Source: Nymphalis io (Eukaryota > Arthropoda > Insecta > Lepidoptera > Nymphalidae). Taken from it: DNA of 64,000 nt. Both the position numbers and the translations under genes were made by a program. Positions 32,940 to 45,385 of the stretch are shown one piece after another. The notes under the pieces are model-generated. The model worked only from the letters and a program-made list of their open reading frames with translations. It searched no databases and was not told where the DNA came from. Position 1 is the first letter of the stretch; every line of letters begins with the position of its first letter. The stretch lies in NCBI RefSeq assembly GCF_905147045.1, contig NC_065902.1, forward strand, positions 9,369,377-9,433,376. Reading direction: 5' to 3'.

Positions 32940-34985
32940 TTTTCGCTGGAAAAACGCATTTACGCGTTTCCCCTAAATAAAGGGGGGGTTTGTGGGGCTC
33001 GCCGACGCTGAAGGCGCCAGAATACCCACTAAAAAATCAGCGGTACCCACACCGTATTTTTAGGGGATGTTACGGGATCGCTTGCGCATACTACCGTGAC
33101 GTCCCGACGGTAGGCCCGCCTCTGCAGGCCTCCAAATTCTAAGGGGTTCTCGGGGTACGGAGACCCCTAGCCCCGGTGACACTTACAACGGAAGGAGAAG
33201 GTGTGCATAGCGCCGACCTCTTCTCCCCGGTCTTCTTCGGCGAAACGGGTCAACGGAAGCACTGTTCTCACGCTCTCGCTCCCAGGCCTCCTTTTGAGGC
33301 ATGACGTTTTCGCAGAAAGAAACTATCTCCTTCCAGCATCTCTCGCTATCTGTCATGGCGTTTATCACGCTCGGTAGCGAGAGGGCTTCGCCTACAAATG
33401 ACCGCCACAATCAATCAGGGTGTGACGCGCCATGTCCGAAGGCGCGCCGCACTCGTGGCAGGAGGGAGCGTCCTCCCGCCTCGCTATCCGGTGCAGATAC
33501 CCACTGAAGCCACCGTGCCCGGTACGTACCTGCGTCAGCCTGAATGTGAATGTGCCGTGAATCCGTTTCACCCAGCGACTCAAGTGGGGACGGACCGGCT
33601 CCACTGTCGCCAGGCCTGCTGAAGGGGACCCCAGGTCCTCCTCCCACCTGCAAATCAAGGCTCGCTGGGCTAAAGCCCTTACTCGCTCCACCTCCGCCAA
33701 TCCTGGACGGTCACAGCTCGACCTCGCTTCCACTCGAAACCGGTACACTTTCGCGAGCACCTCTGCCTGGAGTTCCGACGGCGGATTGCTCGCGAGAAGT
33801 GTCGCTGCCGTCCATGAAACTGTACGGTATCCACGTATCGATCTCACCGCTATGACTCTGCGGTCTCCGAAGAAGAGCCTTGTTACGAGCGGCGAGAGCG
33901 TCCACCCAGATGGGTGCACCATACAGCGCCATGGAGCACACCACCCCAGCGTTTAAGCACCGGCAAGGTGATTCCAGCTCTTCTACGTTAGGTAGAAGGC
34001 GGCCCAAGGCGGCAGCGGCGTTGATGAGCTTTGGGCTGAGTTGGACAAAATGCTGCCCATAGCTATATCTTCCATCCAGAATCAGGCCCAGATACCTCAT
34101 CTGGGCCTGCACCTTAATCACCGGACGGTGATAGACGCTCCTCGAGGGGGACCCTGACGTGGACCGTGGAATAGGAGGCACCCGTGATATCGAAGCGCCT
34201 CCCTTATTGTCCCGAAAGGAAGACTATTGAAGGCGTTCGCCACGTCCAGCAATACCGTCAGATCCACGTCCCCTCGGGCCACCGCCTCCATGGTCCGAGT
34301 CTTCAGGGTGTTCAGGGCGTCGATGGTTGATCTACCCGCCGTAAACCCAAACTGATCCTCTAGGTGGTGAACAAGACGGGCAGCGACAATCTTCTAGAAG
34401 AGTTTGCTTGTCACATATAGCAGCACAATATGCCGAAAAAGAGTTTAGTGGGCGATCCTCCTTCGGCAACAGAACCAAATTTCCTTCCTTCCACAGTTTC
34501 GGGAACTGCCCACTGGAAAGACACTCGTCGAACAGTTCCCGAAGCTAGGTGTTCCAGGGCGTCACGCAGAAAACGCTCTGGAACCCCGTCCGGACCCAGC
34601 GCTGTATTTCTGGCCCTCAGTCGATCAAGGGTCAGCTTCATCTCTCGCTCCGTAATATGTGGTGGAGCCATATTGTCATTTGTCATGGAGCGAGAGGCCA
34701 TACTTGGTGGGACGTACTCGCCTGGATTAGGAAATAGTTCCCCAACCAGGCGCATGGGAGATCCGGCGGTAGCATTTCCGTAACCTGTTACGGAAGTTAG
34801 ACGGGTAGCGCCGTGTGTGCGGAACTTCCCTTGCACACTACGATACGGGCGTCCCCACGGGTTCCTGTTCAGGCCCAGCAGAAGCCAGTAGGCCCTTGCT
34901 CTTTACTTGGCACAACTTATTGCCTGTTGCAGCTCCTTTTTCAACTGGCGATAAGCGGGCCATATCTGGGCTGACCTACGTGTCT
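32940..34985 (-). pseudogene. R1-like LINE, internally deleted and frameshifted
   Basis: In minus-strand order, a 5'-truncated start near 34985 encodes QLKKELQQAI and WGRPYRSVQGKFR, followed by RARNTALGPDGVPERFL (reverse transcriptase entry, ~34590-34640) and then LLDVANAFNSL (motif A, ~34230-34260). Sequence then jumps near 34140-34185 straight to MRYLGLILDGR, so the region carrying the catalytic F/YADD box is missing. Downstream are a thumb-like region and a zinc knuckle, CHECGAPSDMARHTLIDC (CX2CX8HX4C, about 33408-33465), typical of R1-group ORF2. The frame breaks near 34411, 33900 and 33400. The 3' UTR is GC-rich and ends somewhere near 32940. It cannot encode active enzyme. Confidence 0.82.
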
Positions 34986-34989
34986 ATAA

Positions 34990-36085
34990 GCAAGTATATT
35001 GGAATACATTCCAACCGTGAGACATTCGTGTACAGTTACTACCATACAATACATTTGATTACAAAAATGAGAAAATATAAATTACACACATTCGCCTGCG
35101 TCACGTACTCGACTTAAGTGACATCTAAGTTAATACCACGTGTATATATAAGGCTCGCAATGCATGCCAACATTTTGTAATAAAATTTTATTGACATTTT
35201 ATAATTGAATACGCGACATTACAGCAATTACCGATTCATTTTAACGAGTCTCGGTTACCTACAATCGTTGTTACATACTATTCTGTATTTGTACATCAAC
35301 ACTAATGATTATATACTTCTAAATGGCTAATAGTGTTACACCTATCTGCTAGGCAGAATGGGATGTTGTCAGTGCCACATTTAGGCGCCGCCATAAAAGT
35401 ATTAATTGTACACCGACAATTCTGTATTGTTGTTTTGATTACAGTACATGTATAAAAGAAGATAAATATTTTTTTATCAAAATAATAACTTAAAGTATTG
35501 TGAATATTATACAAAAAGCAATCACCTTACTATAACGTGTAATTTAGAATTTATTATAATACAACTATTTAAAAAATCATTTCAATTACAAATTATTTGA
35601 AGTACTATCGAATAAAATTAATATATATACTTCTAAATGAAATTTCATAGTAATAGTCAAAACATAGCACAGATCTCAGTAGACTATATAGCGAATTTAT
35701 CATGGTTTATCTGTCTGTTTCCTATATACTGTAACAGGCAGAACGATTAATTGGTATAATGCTAAGGCGCGGCCGATGATAATTGCGCAGGAATAATGTC
35801 AGCATGATTCATCCCCGTCTTAGACAGCCTATACGAGCTAGTGATGTCATCGTGAGCAAATGTATGAATGACACGTGCTTCATTAGTGTTGTTCTCTTGA
35901 GTGACTGGGCTTATAAAATATACTTAGAGATCGTTCATCCGGGTATTTTCTGTGTTACATACATATTATTATACTTTTAAAAAAAGCCTTTTGTAAGAAC
36001 TATTAAGTTGTAATGTTTGAAGTTTATTGGGACAATTGGACGATGAATAGAATAATATTCTGAAACTGTGTTAAAACATAATTGT
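34990..36085. other. AT-rich non-coding sequence
   Basis: No gene or repeat copy recognised. Small frames at 35302-35514 and 35783-35980 lack any family signature. Confidence 0.4.
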
Positions 36086-36089
36086 TAGG

Positions 36090-36275
36090 GTTTTTTGTGT
36101 TGTGTTGTGAGTGAGTCAGTGTAAAAACAGGCACAGAAATAGCGTCTTAGAGCTTCTGACTGCGCCACGTTGAACGCGTGTGAAGTTGTCTACACTTTGT
36201 ACAGTACCAATGTTGGATGAAGGGCCGTTTACTACTAAATGGCCCACTTGCTCGTCTGCACTGCTAAAATTAAAT
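36090..36275 (+). repeat. SINE-A, degraded
   Basis: 'gtgagtgagtcagtgtaa', 'aacaggcacag' and 'atggcccacttgctcgtctgc' retain SINE-A order with heavy divergence. Confidence 0.6.
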
Positions 36276-36309
36276 AATGAAGAAATTCAATAGGTCTTTC
36301 AGTCGTACA

Positions 36310-36626
36310 AAAAGCCGAGATGGCCCGGTGGTAAGAACGCGTGAATCTTAACCGATGATCGTGGGTTCGAAACCCGGGCAAGCACCACTGAATTTTCATG
36401 TGCTTAATTTGTGATTATAATTCATCTCGTGTTTTACGGTGAAGGAAAACATCGTGAGGAAATCTGCATGTTTCTAATTTCACTGAAATTCTGCCACATG
36501 TGAATTCTACCAACCCGCATTGGAGCAGCGTGGTGGAATAAGCTCCAAACCTTCTCCTCAAAAAGAGGAGAGGAGGCCTTTAGCCCAGCAGTGGGACATT
36601 CACAGGCTGTTACGGTACGGTTACGG
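36310..36626 (+). repeat. SINE-B, full length with 12-bp TSD
   Basis: The head GCCGAGATGGCCCGGTGG is followed by a B box, GGTTCGAAACC (36364-36374), that fits the Pol III consensus. The tail is TACGG-type. TTCAGTCGTACA is repeated exactly at 36298-36309 and 36627-36638. This is the best candidate for a recently inserted, transcribable copy. Confidence 0.95.
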
Positions 36627-36639
36627 TTCAGTCGTACAG

Positions 36640-37250
36640 ATAAATCAGCTGGGAGATGTTTTTGCGTTTGACTGTAGATATTTGTTAGTTTTTATTTGTA
36701 ATTTACGACAATATAACCCAATATTAATTTTATGTAGAATAAAAGATATATAGAAGAATCTTGAATTGAAGAATAAGATAGAAACAATCTTATCTTTAAG
36801 TTTTATTTAGAAAAATTCAATGGAGTCGAATTTCTTGCCAAAGAATATGCATTGATGTTGCGGGAGTTAGAAAGTTGCTTAACGCCAAGTTTCCAGCTGA
36901 GTTTATATTTACATCGCGTATTTGAATTATTGTGTCTGTGAAGGATAAGTGAACTGGTATAATTACAGACATTACAAGACAGGCTTGGTGACGAATTAAA
37001 TATTTAGTAAAGTAAGTCTAAAGTTTTATGAATATTTATGATTATATTATTTGAAAAGATTATCGTATGCGACTTTGTCCGCGTAAATGTAACACTTTAT
37101 ATTTTTATTTAATAAAAAAAACAACTATTTTTAATTACAATGAAAGTATTCTGTTTTATTGATCTATTGGCTAGATGGACGACAACGTAATGTGAGAACT
37201 CAGCTTCAAATCGGAATCAGAATCAAGAAATTCTCAATTGAATTTCCAGA
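36640..37250. other. AT-rich non-coding sequence
   Basis: No gene supported. A faint SINE-A-like trace at 36945-37005 ('agtgaactggtataattacag') is too weak to annotate separately. Confidence 0.4.
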
Positions 37251-37254
37251 GTAG

Positions 37255-37415
37255 GAACTTGGTAGTGATACACAGCCGTGCTTTGCAAATCACGTAATCA
37301 CGAAGCTTTCTTCCTGTGCCTGATCATTCTCCAGTAGGTCTGTTTACCTACAGACACGATTAAGGGAATAGAAAATGCAGTTGACAATTATGCACATACT
37401 TGTGTACTATAATAT
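37255..37415 (+). repeat. SINE-C, degraded
   Basis: 'gtgctttgcaaatcacgtaa', 'ctgatcattctcc' and 'cacatacttgtgtactataat' follow SINE-C order. Confidence 0.6.
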
Positions 37416-37417
37416 CA

Positions 37418-38400
37418 TTCATCAATGTGCCCGTGCTAGCATAGCTAGTTTCTCGATAAGAAAAAAAATTATCATAATCATTATATTAATACAGAAACAC
37501 AAGCGTATAATGAAATTGAAACTAAATCTAAAATATAAAGATGTAACGAACTCTATCCACTGTTTATTAATGTAGGCTGATTAAAACAAAACTCTACAAC
37601 TAACCGTTAACTTTATTACAATTGCTTTTTAAGTCGTACATTTACATTAAATGTGTTATAGTTTATATATAAAATGTAAAAAGTGACATGAAATAGGTGT
37701 TCAGACAAAAAAATATAAAATACTCACTTCTAAGCTAAATAAGAGCATTGTCACAAAAATGGTATTATCAGGAGGCGTTAATGTTTTTACGACTTACTTA
37801 TTTCAGAAATTCGAATCGTTCGTGTTTCGTGGATTCAACGGCATAAACACCTGCCTGTAATGTCTAATTAATTATAAAAGGTTAGGGCCTATACTTGTGA
37901 GAAAAATAAATAAAGTGCAATACCGTAACCTTATTTATTTATGTGTAATAGTGCATTTCATAACCTTGTTTAACTGTGGGTCGAAGGGTTCACAATGGTC
38001 ATAATTATAACTCAAACTGAGCACATGAAAGTCAGTGACTCTTGACTGGACTGCAACCAGAAATTCTCAATTAAAATTCACATCTTCAAGATACTGCGCA
38101 GTCAGGCCTCTGCTCTACATACAAGAGTTAAAACTTTAAAGTAATAAAATATCAATTCTGGTGTAATTATCTTTTAAGATCTAAATAATGAAATCTGTCA
38201 TTTCGTAAATCGTGTATTGTCCTACTAGACCTGACAGAATTACAACGTCAATGTCAATTTATTTTAAATATGTCACAGGGCTTAATAAAAATAATTATCA
38301 TATGATTAAATTAAATAATTAGATATTTTTCTTTTTTTATCATATTTGTAATTAATGCGTTACATCTGAACTGTCTACAATTTTTAATTAAATAAACGAA
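37418..38400. other. AT-rich non-coding sequence
   Basis: A poorly preserved reverse tRNA-SINE-like stretch at about 37975-38120 is possible ('actgagcacatgaaagtcagtg'). The remainder is unassigned. Confidence 0.35.
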
Positions 38401-38403
38401 CTT

Positions 38404-38668
38404 TTACTCGGTGGTAGGGTTTTGTGCAAGATCGTCTGGGTAGGAACGACCCTCATCTGATATTATACTGCCAAAAGCAATATTTAGTATTGTTTTGTTC
38501 CCGTTTGAAGGTTGTGTGAGCCAGTGTAACTACAGATACAAGGGATACAGCATCTTAATTACAAAGTTTGGTAGCGTATTGGTAATTCACGGAATGGTCA
38601 ATATTCTACGGTTGCTGGTGACCACTTACGATCAGGTGACCCATGTGCTCGACCTATTCTATAAAAAA
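38404..38668 (+). repeat. SINE-A, near full length
   Basis: It starts at 'ggtggtagggttttgtgcaag', the true SINE-A 5' end, and ends in A9 after 'gctcgacctattctat'. Many point differences from the consensus. Confidence 0.88.
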
Positions 38669-38684
38669 AAATGGTGTTAAATTT

Positions 38685-38768
38685 TTTTCTGTAACCTGGG
38701 ATTTAATTGGAGAATTCTAGATCTCCAGCTACACAATAAAGCCGCTAGACCAACCAGTTAAACTTTCA
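38685..38768 (-). repeat. SINE-C head fragment
   Basis: 'tgtaacctgggatttaa' and 'gccgctagaccaaccagtt' read in reverse as the SINE-C tRNA-like head (A box CTAGCGGC-type, degenerate B box). Confidence 0.5.
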
Positions 38769-38769
38769 A

Positions 38770-41205
38770 TATTATTACAGCACACTGGCAGCCCTTAAAT
38801 TGACACCATTATTTGTAAGAGACCTATGGCAAGAGAGCTGGATAGCAAAAAAAATGGGAGTTTGATGTTCATTAGTTTCGACGTTGTTTGAATTACTAGC
38901 ATTTATTAAATATTAAATGAAGATCATTATCTAATATTACGGACACTTACGGAGAGAATAATTAATACTTGTTTATGTTGGTACGGTAATTGGTAAAAAA
39001 AACTTTAATATGCATAACAACGCATCCAACGCATTTGAACGCCTTTAAAATGTCATTAAGAATGCTTGAAATTTATTTAAAATATTAATACATGTATTTT
39101 GTATAAAAGTTACTCTTGAGTTTCTTGGCGGTACTTCTTGGTACTCACTAGTGTTTTAAATTATTTGTGAGACAAAAAATAAAAGTTGTTATATGGCATT
39201 CTATGTGTAAAAAAATTATTATTATATTTATTTTTAAGACGCAAATCTTGTATACATACATAAATTTATATCGTGTATCTTGGAAACAGTTCTGACGGTT
39301 TGGCTCAAAATCTTGTAATTGGATAAAGTTTTTGCCGTTTAAATTTATCAATATTCCCGAAAAAACAACAATTTACACAAAAAAAAAATATATAATTAAT
39401 TATTAGAGCCGAACGAACCTTGGTCGGCAGTCACTGATTATATAAAATGATGAATACAATGACATGGCCTATTGTATTTATTATTAAGCACGCTAGTCAA
39501 AGATTTATCATTAGCAAGGCTCAGCCGTAAATACGCTGAGTGCATCTCTAACTTCTCAACATCAATATTCAACTGAAGCGTTTATTATCATATCTCATTA
39601 TACGAGTTAGTGCTTGTACAGGGTAGCAGCCCCTTCTTAGGTTATGACCTTACAACTAAGCACTAAATTTAGCTCTTAAAACAACGACACAATGTAAACT
39701 CTAGCTAACTTTCTTAAGGTACCTTATTGAATGTCGTTGTGTAGTTGTAAAGTCGAGATTCAGTTTCGAAATGCAATTTGGAAATGAGATCCGGAGGGTA
39801 GATGTTACCCTTAAGGGGTGTAGGGGGAATGGGGCCTTACCACTATTATTTATAAGGGTGGGGGTCAGTCGACGGATCGCTGGCTAGCTATAGCTTTGCG
39901 CACTGCAGCCGGCGTCGTACGTAAGCGTATCCGAAAATTGTTTAGTTGTATTGATTAGAACTTCTAATTCAATGTAATGGAGTTCATCATATTACTTTTA
40001 ATTATGTTATATTATAGTTATTATTATATTATTTATTATATTATCGAATAAAAGACAATGTATGGTAATAAGAGATTTCATCCATGCGTTAAAATGTCGA
40101 ATATTATTTATTACTGGGTGACGATTGTTAAAATTTTGAGTTTGCTAGTTTTAAACATTATTATTACTACTCTTATTTACATTTATATTGATAACATCTA
40201 AGCTCGCCAATAGCAGCCAAACAATAAAATAATAAAAAACGGTTGACAAACAGAGGAGAAAAGTGAATTGAACAGTTTTTGTCTTTACCTATTAATTACG
40301 TATAGTTAATTTTTCAACTAATTTGACCTCAATTCTTCCTTATTTTTTGGTGTATAATACTTAAAAGTTTACACGATTGTGAAGCGATTTGAATGGATAA
40401 GTTAGAGGGCAATGCTTTGAGATAATTTTATGTCAATAAATATTGTCTTTGCTTGTAGTCCATTATAATAATTATAAAGGCATTATTTATACGTAACTAT
40501 ATAGAGTATTTTTTTTAATTACATAGAGCGTGTTAAATCACATATCTACATATTTTTAAATACTTATTATGTACATTACTACATACATATTGTGGCGCTG
40601 TAATATATTAATGTAATCGAATAATATTCTTGTGTTTAAAATTACAATTGTTTTAATATTTTGTGTAATGATGAACGTTCGACGACTTTTGGTATAGTAG
40701 TCAGTAATGGTTTGTGTAATATAAGTCTCGAATACGATCTCGATTGTGCCAGATATTTATATATGATAAGAAGGCATTGATACATACATCATTAGACCAA
40801 CGAGGCTGTCAATGAGGCAATCTAATTATAATAATAATTTATACATTTTTTTTATAGAATACTAGCAATGCTTGTTTCAAGGAACTAATAATTTTTTTAT
40901 TTACCCCGGGGTCAAGATCGAGCCTACGACTTTTTTTACATCGCAAGACTGCCCGTAAACCATTGCGCTATTGTCGCTTATATTATAATTATATTATTAA
41001 TATAACAATATTTAATTGTTTTTATTAATATTTAATTAATGTTTAATCATCTATCTATGATTATTCAAAGAAAAGACATTTTAGTGATATGATAAATATT
41101 CTTTTCTTATTATATATACAATGTGTGTAATATATAATTTACATCACATAAATATTAATATTATAACCGTACTTGTGCATATTTGTCTATCCTATGTTTA
41201 TATTT
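38770..41205. other. AT-rich non-coding sequence with one GC-richer island
   Basis: No gene recognised. The island at 39780-39945 ('atccggagggtagatgttac', 'gtcgacggatcgctggctag', 'gcactgcagccggcgtcgtac') is repeat-free and may be conserved. A reverse tRNA-SINE-like trace lies at 40890-40985. Confidence 0.4.
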
Positions 41206-41207
41206 AT

Positions 41208-41325
41208 TAATCATAGGTAGGCAGACGGGCAAATAAAGCACCCAATGCTAAGTGGTCACCACCTCCTATAGATATTGAAGCCGTTAGAAATATTAATCAT
41301 ATTTTACAGAACCAATGCGGAACAA
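41208..41325 (-). repeat. SINE-A, 3' half, interrupted by another SINE-A
   Basis: The reverse complement of the SINE-A 3' part, ending at 'accaatgcgga'. It resumes at 41612, after an inserted copy. Confidence 0.8.
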
Positions 41326-41327
41326 AA

Positions 41328-41611
41328 TACTGGTGGTAGAGCTTTGTGCAAGCTCGTCTGCGTAGGTACCACCCTCTCATAAGATATTCTACCGCAAAAC
41401 AGCAGTACTTGATATTGTTGTGTTCCAGTTTGAAGGGTGAGTGAGTGTAATAACAGGCACAAAGGACATAACATCTTAGTTTCCAAGGTTGGTGGGGTGA
41501 TGTAAGCAATGGTTAACATTTCTTACAATATCAATGTCTAAGGGCGTTGATGACCACTTACCATCAGGTGGCCCATATGGTCGTCCGCCTTCCTATTCCA
41601 TAAAAAAAATA
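41328..41611 (+). repeat. SINE-A, full length, nested insertion
   Basis: A complete sense copy from 'ctggtggtagagctttgtgc' to the A9 tail, with an ~18-bp deletion near 41490. It lies inside an older opposite-strand SINE-A and is therefore the younger of the two. Confidence 0.9.
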
Positions 41612-41768
41612 ATTTGGGAACTAAGATGTTATGTCCCTCGTTCCTGTAGTTACACTACGTCACTGACCCTTCCAACTGGAGCACAAAAATACAGTATATA
41701 TTTGCTCTTTGGCGGTAGAATATGTTATGAGTGGGTGGTACCTACCCAAACGACACCCGAAACCCTCA
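41612..41768 (-). repeat. SINE-A, 5' half, interrupted by another SINE-A
   Basis: It continues the reverse SINE-A from 'tttgggaactaagatgttatg' to 'gtggtacctacccaaacga'. The frame 41534-41866 is a repeat chimera. Confidence 0.85.
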
Positions 41769-41769
41769 C

Positions 41770-42965
41770 CATAGAAAGTGTCACCGTCAACTTAACACTA
41801 AACAATTACAAAGGTAAGTTACATTCAATTAAAAATAAATCAAGTGTAACGTTCATTTGCAAATAAAATTCATATAAACCATTAATAATATAGAACAATT
41901 ATAATATAATTATATATTTAGGCTTTATTTCAAACATATGTGTGTATGTATATTAATAAAAGTAAGCAGACAGCGTTCTCAAAATTGAACTATAAATCTG
42001 TTGCGATGAAAACATTCATACGTTCCCGAAGTTATTCATTGTTCTGATATTTTTGGGACGAGGAAAGCTAAATAAGTGACTAGCTTGTATAAAACATTAT
42101 TAATTTCACGCCTATCCAATTACGGAAGTTAGAGTTTTATTAGATTTGTTTCCATTGACACACGATTTTCAATATTAAATTAAAAAATGGACAATTAACA
42201 AAAAGTAAATATCCGAAACTAAGTGAGAAAATTTCTAATTATCTTGATTAAACACTAATCCATGTTAAAGAGTATTCCAATCTTCCAATTGTGTTCAGAT
42301 TGTATGTCATGGGGTCCACCAATCTTCTCTCACGTTCATCTCTGAACGCGTTGTTTTTAAAAACGAGTCACAAATATATTATATAATAAAAATACACGAA
42401 TTAAAAAATATCATAATAATTGAATCGTATATGCAAATAAATTATTAAATTGTCATTCCAATTCGCTGTTCTATTCCAGGCTAACAGATATAATTATTTC
42501 AAGTTCCAACGTGTTTTTCAAAGTGAAAGTTGTTATAAGCTAAAAAATACATACAGTTTTATGTGATTCGTAGTATAATGGAAACGCGATATAATCTTGT
42601 GTTTACAAGTCTCTTTGACCACATACTTAAAATAAGTATGTTGTTAAAATGATTTACATTAAAATTTTACCTCAGCGTGTAGTATTTTAATTTAATGGCC
42701 GCTAATAGCTCTGCCGTAAAACCGCTATTGTTTTTTTTTTATAATAATTATTGTTGGTAAATTAAGAAAAATATTACATAAGAGGGCTTTATGTTAATAA
42801 TAGTAATTAGAGTTCGATGAAGATGTAATTTTTTTTTTATTATAACTTTTTATTAATGCTTATGACGTCAAGGTAAACATTTTTTGAAGAATACTTGTTT
42901 TGTGTTAATAATACTTTTGTATGTATGTTTGTCCTATATATAGTACATAATATGTGCGCAAATAC
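41770..42965. other. AT-rich non-coding sequence
   Basis: No gene or repeat copy recognised. Confidence 0.4.
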
Positions 42966-42969
42966 ATAT

Positions 42970-43180
42970 TATGCACCTCATTGTCATAATTCGATGAGAC
43001 GGTAATCCGGCCAGATTGAAGAGAGATCACGCGGAGGACAAACGGTTTGACGTGCTAGGCACTGGAGTATACACTTGCAACTTCCAAACTTTGAGTTATA
43101 ACTGCTTCATTATCCTGACCCGTTGTCTTTTGCACTTGTAACCTGACCTGACTAAAATGTAGGGCTTAGTATATACACAT
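42970..43180 (-). repeat. SINE-C, degraded
   Basis: In reverse, 'ggaagttgcaagtgtatactc', 'gcctagcacgtcaaaccg' and 'ccggattaccgtctcatcg' follow SINE-C order. Confidence 0.55.
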
Positions 43181-43317
43181 CTGATAGAAAAATATTCTAT
43201 TACGTAATACTCAGTTGCTACCGCGAATATATTTTTGTGTATTTATTTACGAAACTTATACGTTAGTTGGTTCTATAAGTGTGTGAGTGTATTTTTTATT
43301 ATTAAAAAAAATATAAT

Positions 43318-43612
43318 AACAGTAACAGCCTATTAATGTCCCACTGCTGGGCTAAGGCCTCCTTTCCCTATTGAGAATGTTTGGAGCTTATTCCAGCACG
43401 CTGCGGTTTGGTAGAATACAGATATGGCAGAATTTCAATGAAATTAGACACATGCAGGTTTCCTTACAATGTTTTCCTTCACCGTCAAGCGCGAGATGAA
43501 TTTTAACACAAATTAAGCACATGAAAATTCAGTGGCGCTTGCCCGGGTTTGAACCCACGATCTTCAGTTAAGAGTCACGTGTTCTAACCACTAGGCCATC
43601 TCGGACATTATA
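43318..43612 (-). repeat. SINE-B, full length
   Basis: A complete reverse copy from 'acagtaacagcctattaatg' to 'ctaggccatctcgg', with an intact reverse B box (GGGTTTGAACCC). Confidence 0.92.
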
Positions 43613-43614
43613 CA

Positions 43615-44250
43615 CACTAGCACTATATACACGGCATACGCAATGTTATTATTAGGCCGGTGTGTTCATATTTGGCGATGAATATTATGTATACAAGTTT
43701 TACAATTATTATTATTACATTAAAGCATTAACAAGTTTTAAGTATCAATTTCCCGAACGAAATCGTATGTGATGTCACAATGTCGATTTTCATTAAAAGT
43801 ATATCCATTATTTAGAAGTTTTTTTACAATGAATTCCTTGTACAGCCTTTTTAATTTATACTAAGCTAATCGAAACGAACTTAAATTCGAAAACAACAGT
43901 GCTATTCTGAAAGAACTCACTTTGCATTTCATTCGTGAGCTATTTAAAAACAACTCTCGCTATTACGATGCGTTTGTCCTTTAAATGTCATATTTATTAT
44001 ACTGACACTGTCGTATATCACTTTCTGATATAAATCACAACCGTGAACTGCGGTTAATTTCACGTTCTTACATAATAGCTTTACTGTCATCGAAATTGAA
44101 CTGTTTTTTAATTCTATGTTTATTTTAAAAGTTTTTTTTTTTATAAATGATTTCTTAAACTCGGATCCAAGTTAATCAGCCAAATACGTCGAAATTTTAA
44201 TTATATTATGTAAAGGTATGATTTATTTCATGCAGAGTTAATAATAATTT
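43615..44250. other. AT-rich non-coding sequence
   Basis: Nothing recognisable as a gene or repeat. Confidence 0.4.
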
Positions 44251-44254
44251 CATT

Positions 44255-44520
44255 TATAGAGCCGGTTAGATAGATATTTGCCTCTCACGTGGAAGGTTTT
44301 GGGTTCGATTCCCACCCAGGACAGACATTTGTGTGCATGAACTGTTTGTCCTGAGTCTGGATGTAATTATCTATATAAGTGTGTATTTAAAAGAATAGTA
44401 GTATATGTAATCAGTTGTCTGGTTCCATAGTACAAGCTCTGCTTAGTTTGGGATCAGATGGCCGTGTTTGAATAATGTCCCAGGATAATATATTTATATT
44501 TATATCTGTGTTAATTGGTG
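44255..44520 (+). repeat. SINE-D (tRNA-derived SINE, fourth family)
   Basis: The B box GGTTCGATTCC (44302-44312) lies in a tRNA-like head, followed by 'gacagacatttgtgtgcatg', 'gtctggatgtaattatct', 'ccatagtacaagctctgc' and 'gggatcagatggccgtg'. I recall this body from other Lepidoptera. It is the only copy in the window. A separate motif, 'gagtttcttgccggttcttc', follows at 44537 and has a relative at 39117. Confidence 0.7.
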
Positions 44521-44614
44521 GTACACAGTGACTACTGAGTTTCTTGCCGGTTCTTCTCGGTACTTTAAATTTATTTTATGTGTAACTTTAATTGTAATTA
44601 TTTCAATAGTGTAA

Positions 44615-44930
44615 TTTTTTTTTTTTTTTATAGAATAGGAAGGTGGACGAGCATATGGGCCACCTGATGGTAAGTGGTCACCAAACGCCCTTAGACATTG
44701 GCATTGTAAGAAATGTCAACCATCGCTTATAGCCAATGCGCCACCAACCTTGGGAACTAAGATGTTATGTCCCTTGTGCCTGTAATTACACTGGGTCACT
44801 TACCCTTCAAACCGGAACACAACAATATCAAGTATTGCTGTTTTGCGGTAGAATATCTGATGAGTGGGTGGTACCTACCCAGACGGGCTTGCACAAAGCC
44901 CTACCACCAGTAAGCCCTACCACCAGTAAG
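44615..44930 (-). repeat. SINE-A, full length, duplicated 5' end
   Basis: A complete reverse copy. The last 16 bp (AAGCCCTACCACCAGT) are present twice in tandem, 44896-44911 and 44912-44927. Confidence 0.93.
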
Positions 44931-45169
44931 TATAACAATTAAAGTAAGTAATATGACAATTCAAATGTTTTCGTTTTGATATATACATATTTATTCTTAA
45001 TATACATATTTTTTCTTAATACAGAATTGTCTTATATTAAAAAAAGACAGCTGTTAAGTTATATTATATTTTAACTTAATAAAAATAGTTACATATGTGT
45101 GTTAAGTATATAATCATCATTAAGTGTTGATTAAATGAATTAAAACAATATTGATACTCTTTTGAGAAA

Positions 45170-45385
45170 TGAAAGAGTTGACATTGGCAGCGAACGGTCG
45201 ATATTTAATGCGGGCGATAGTTCGAAGGGGGTTAATTAATAATAACGGCCGTATGGGTGATTAATGAAACTGTACCCTTCCTAATTTATAGTTGGACTTA
45301 GCCTCCCGCCCTCCCCTCGGCCCAAAGCAAACTAAATATCCGATACCTCGATGTCGAGTGCCGAGTGAACGGTCTTGATACTTAA
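45170..45385. promoter_or_regulatory. candidate regulatory island with TAAT motifs
   Basis: Repeat-free, GC-richer than its flanks, with TTAATTAAT (45232-45240) and TGATTAATGA (45258-45267) and C-rich tracts at 45300-45325. Inferred only from composition and motifs. Confidence 0.3.

Noticed and set aside
33550..33855. Plus-strand frames at 33301-34783 (for example a 101-codon proline-rich frame)
   Set aside because: They are shadows of the GC-rich R1-like LINE on the minus strand, whose conserved motifs fix the coding strand.
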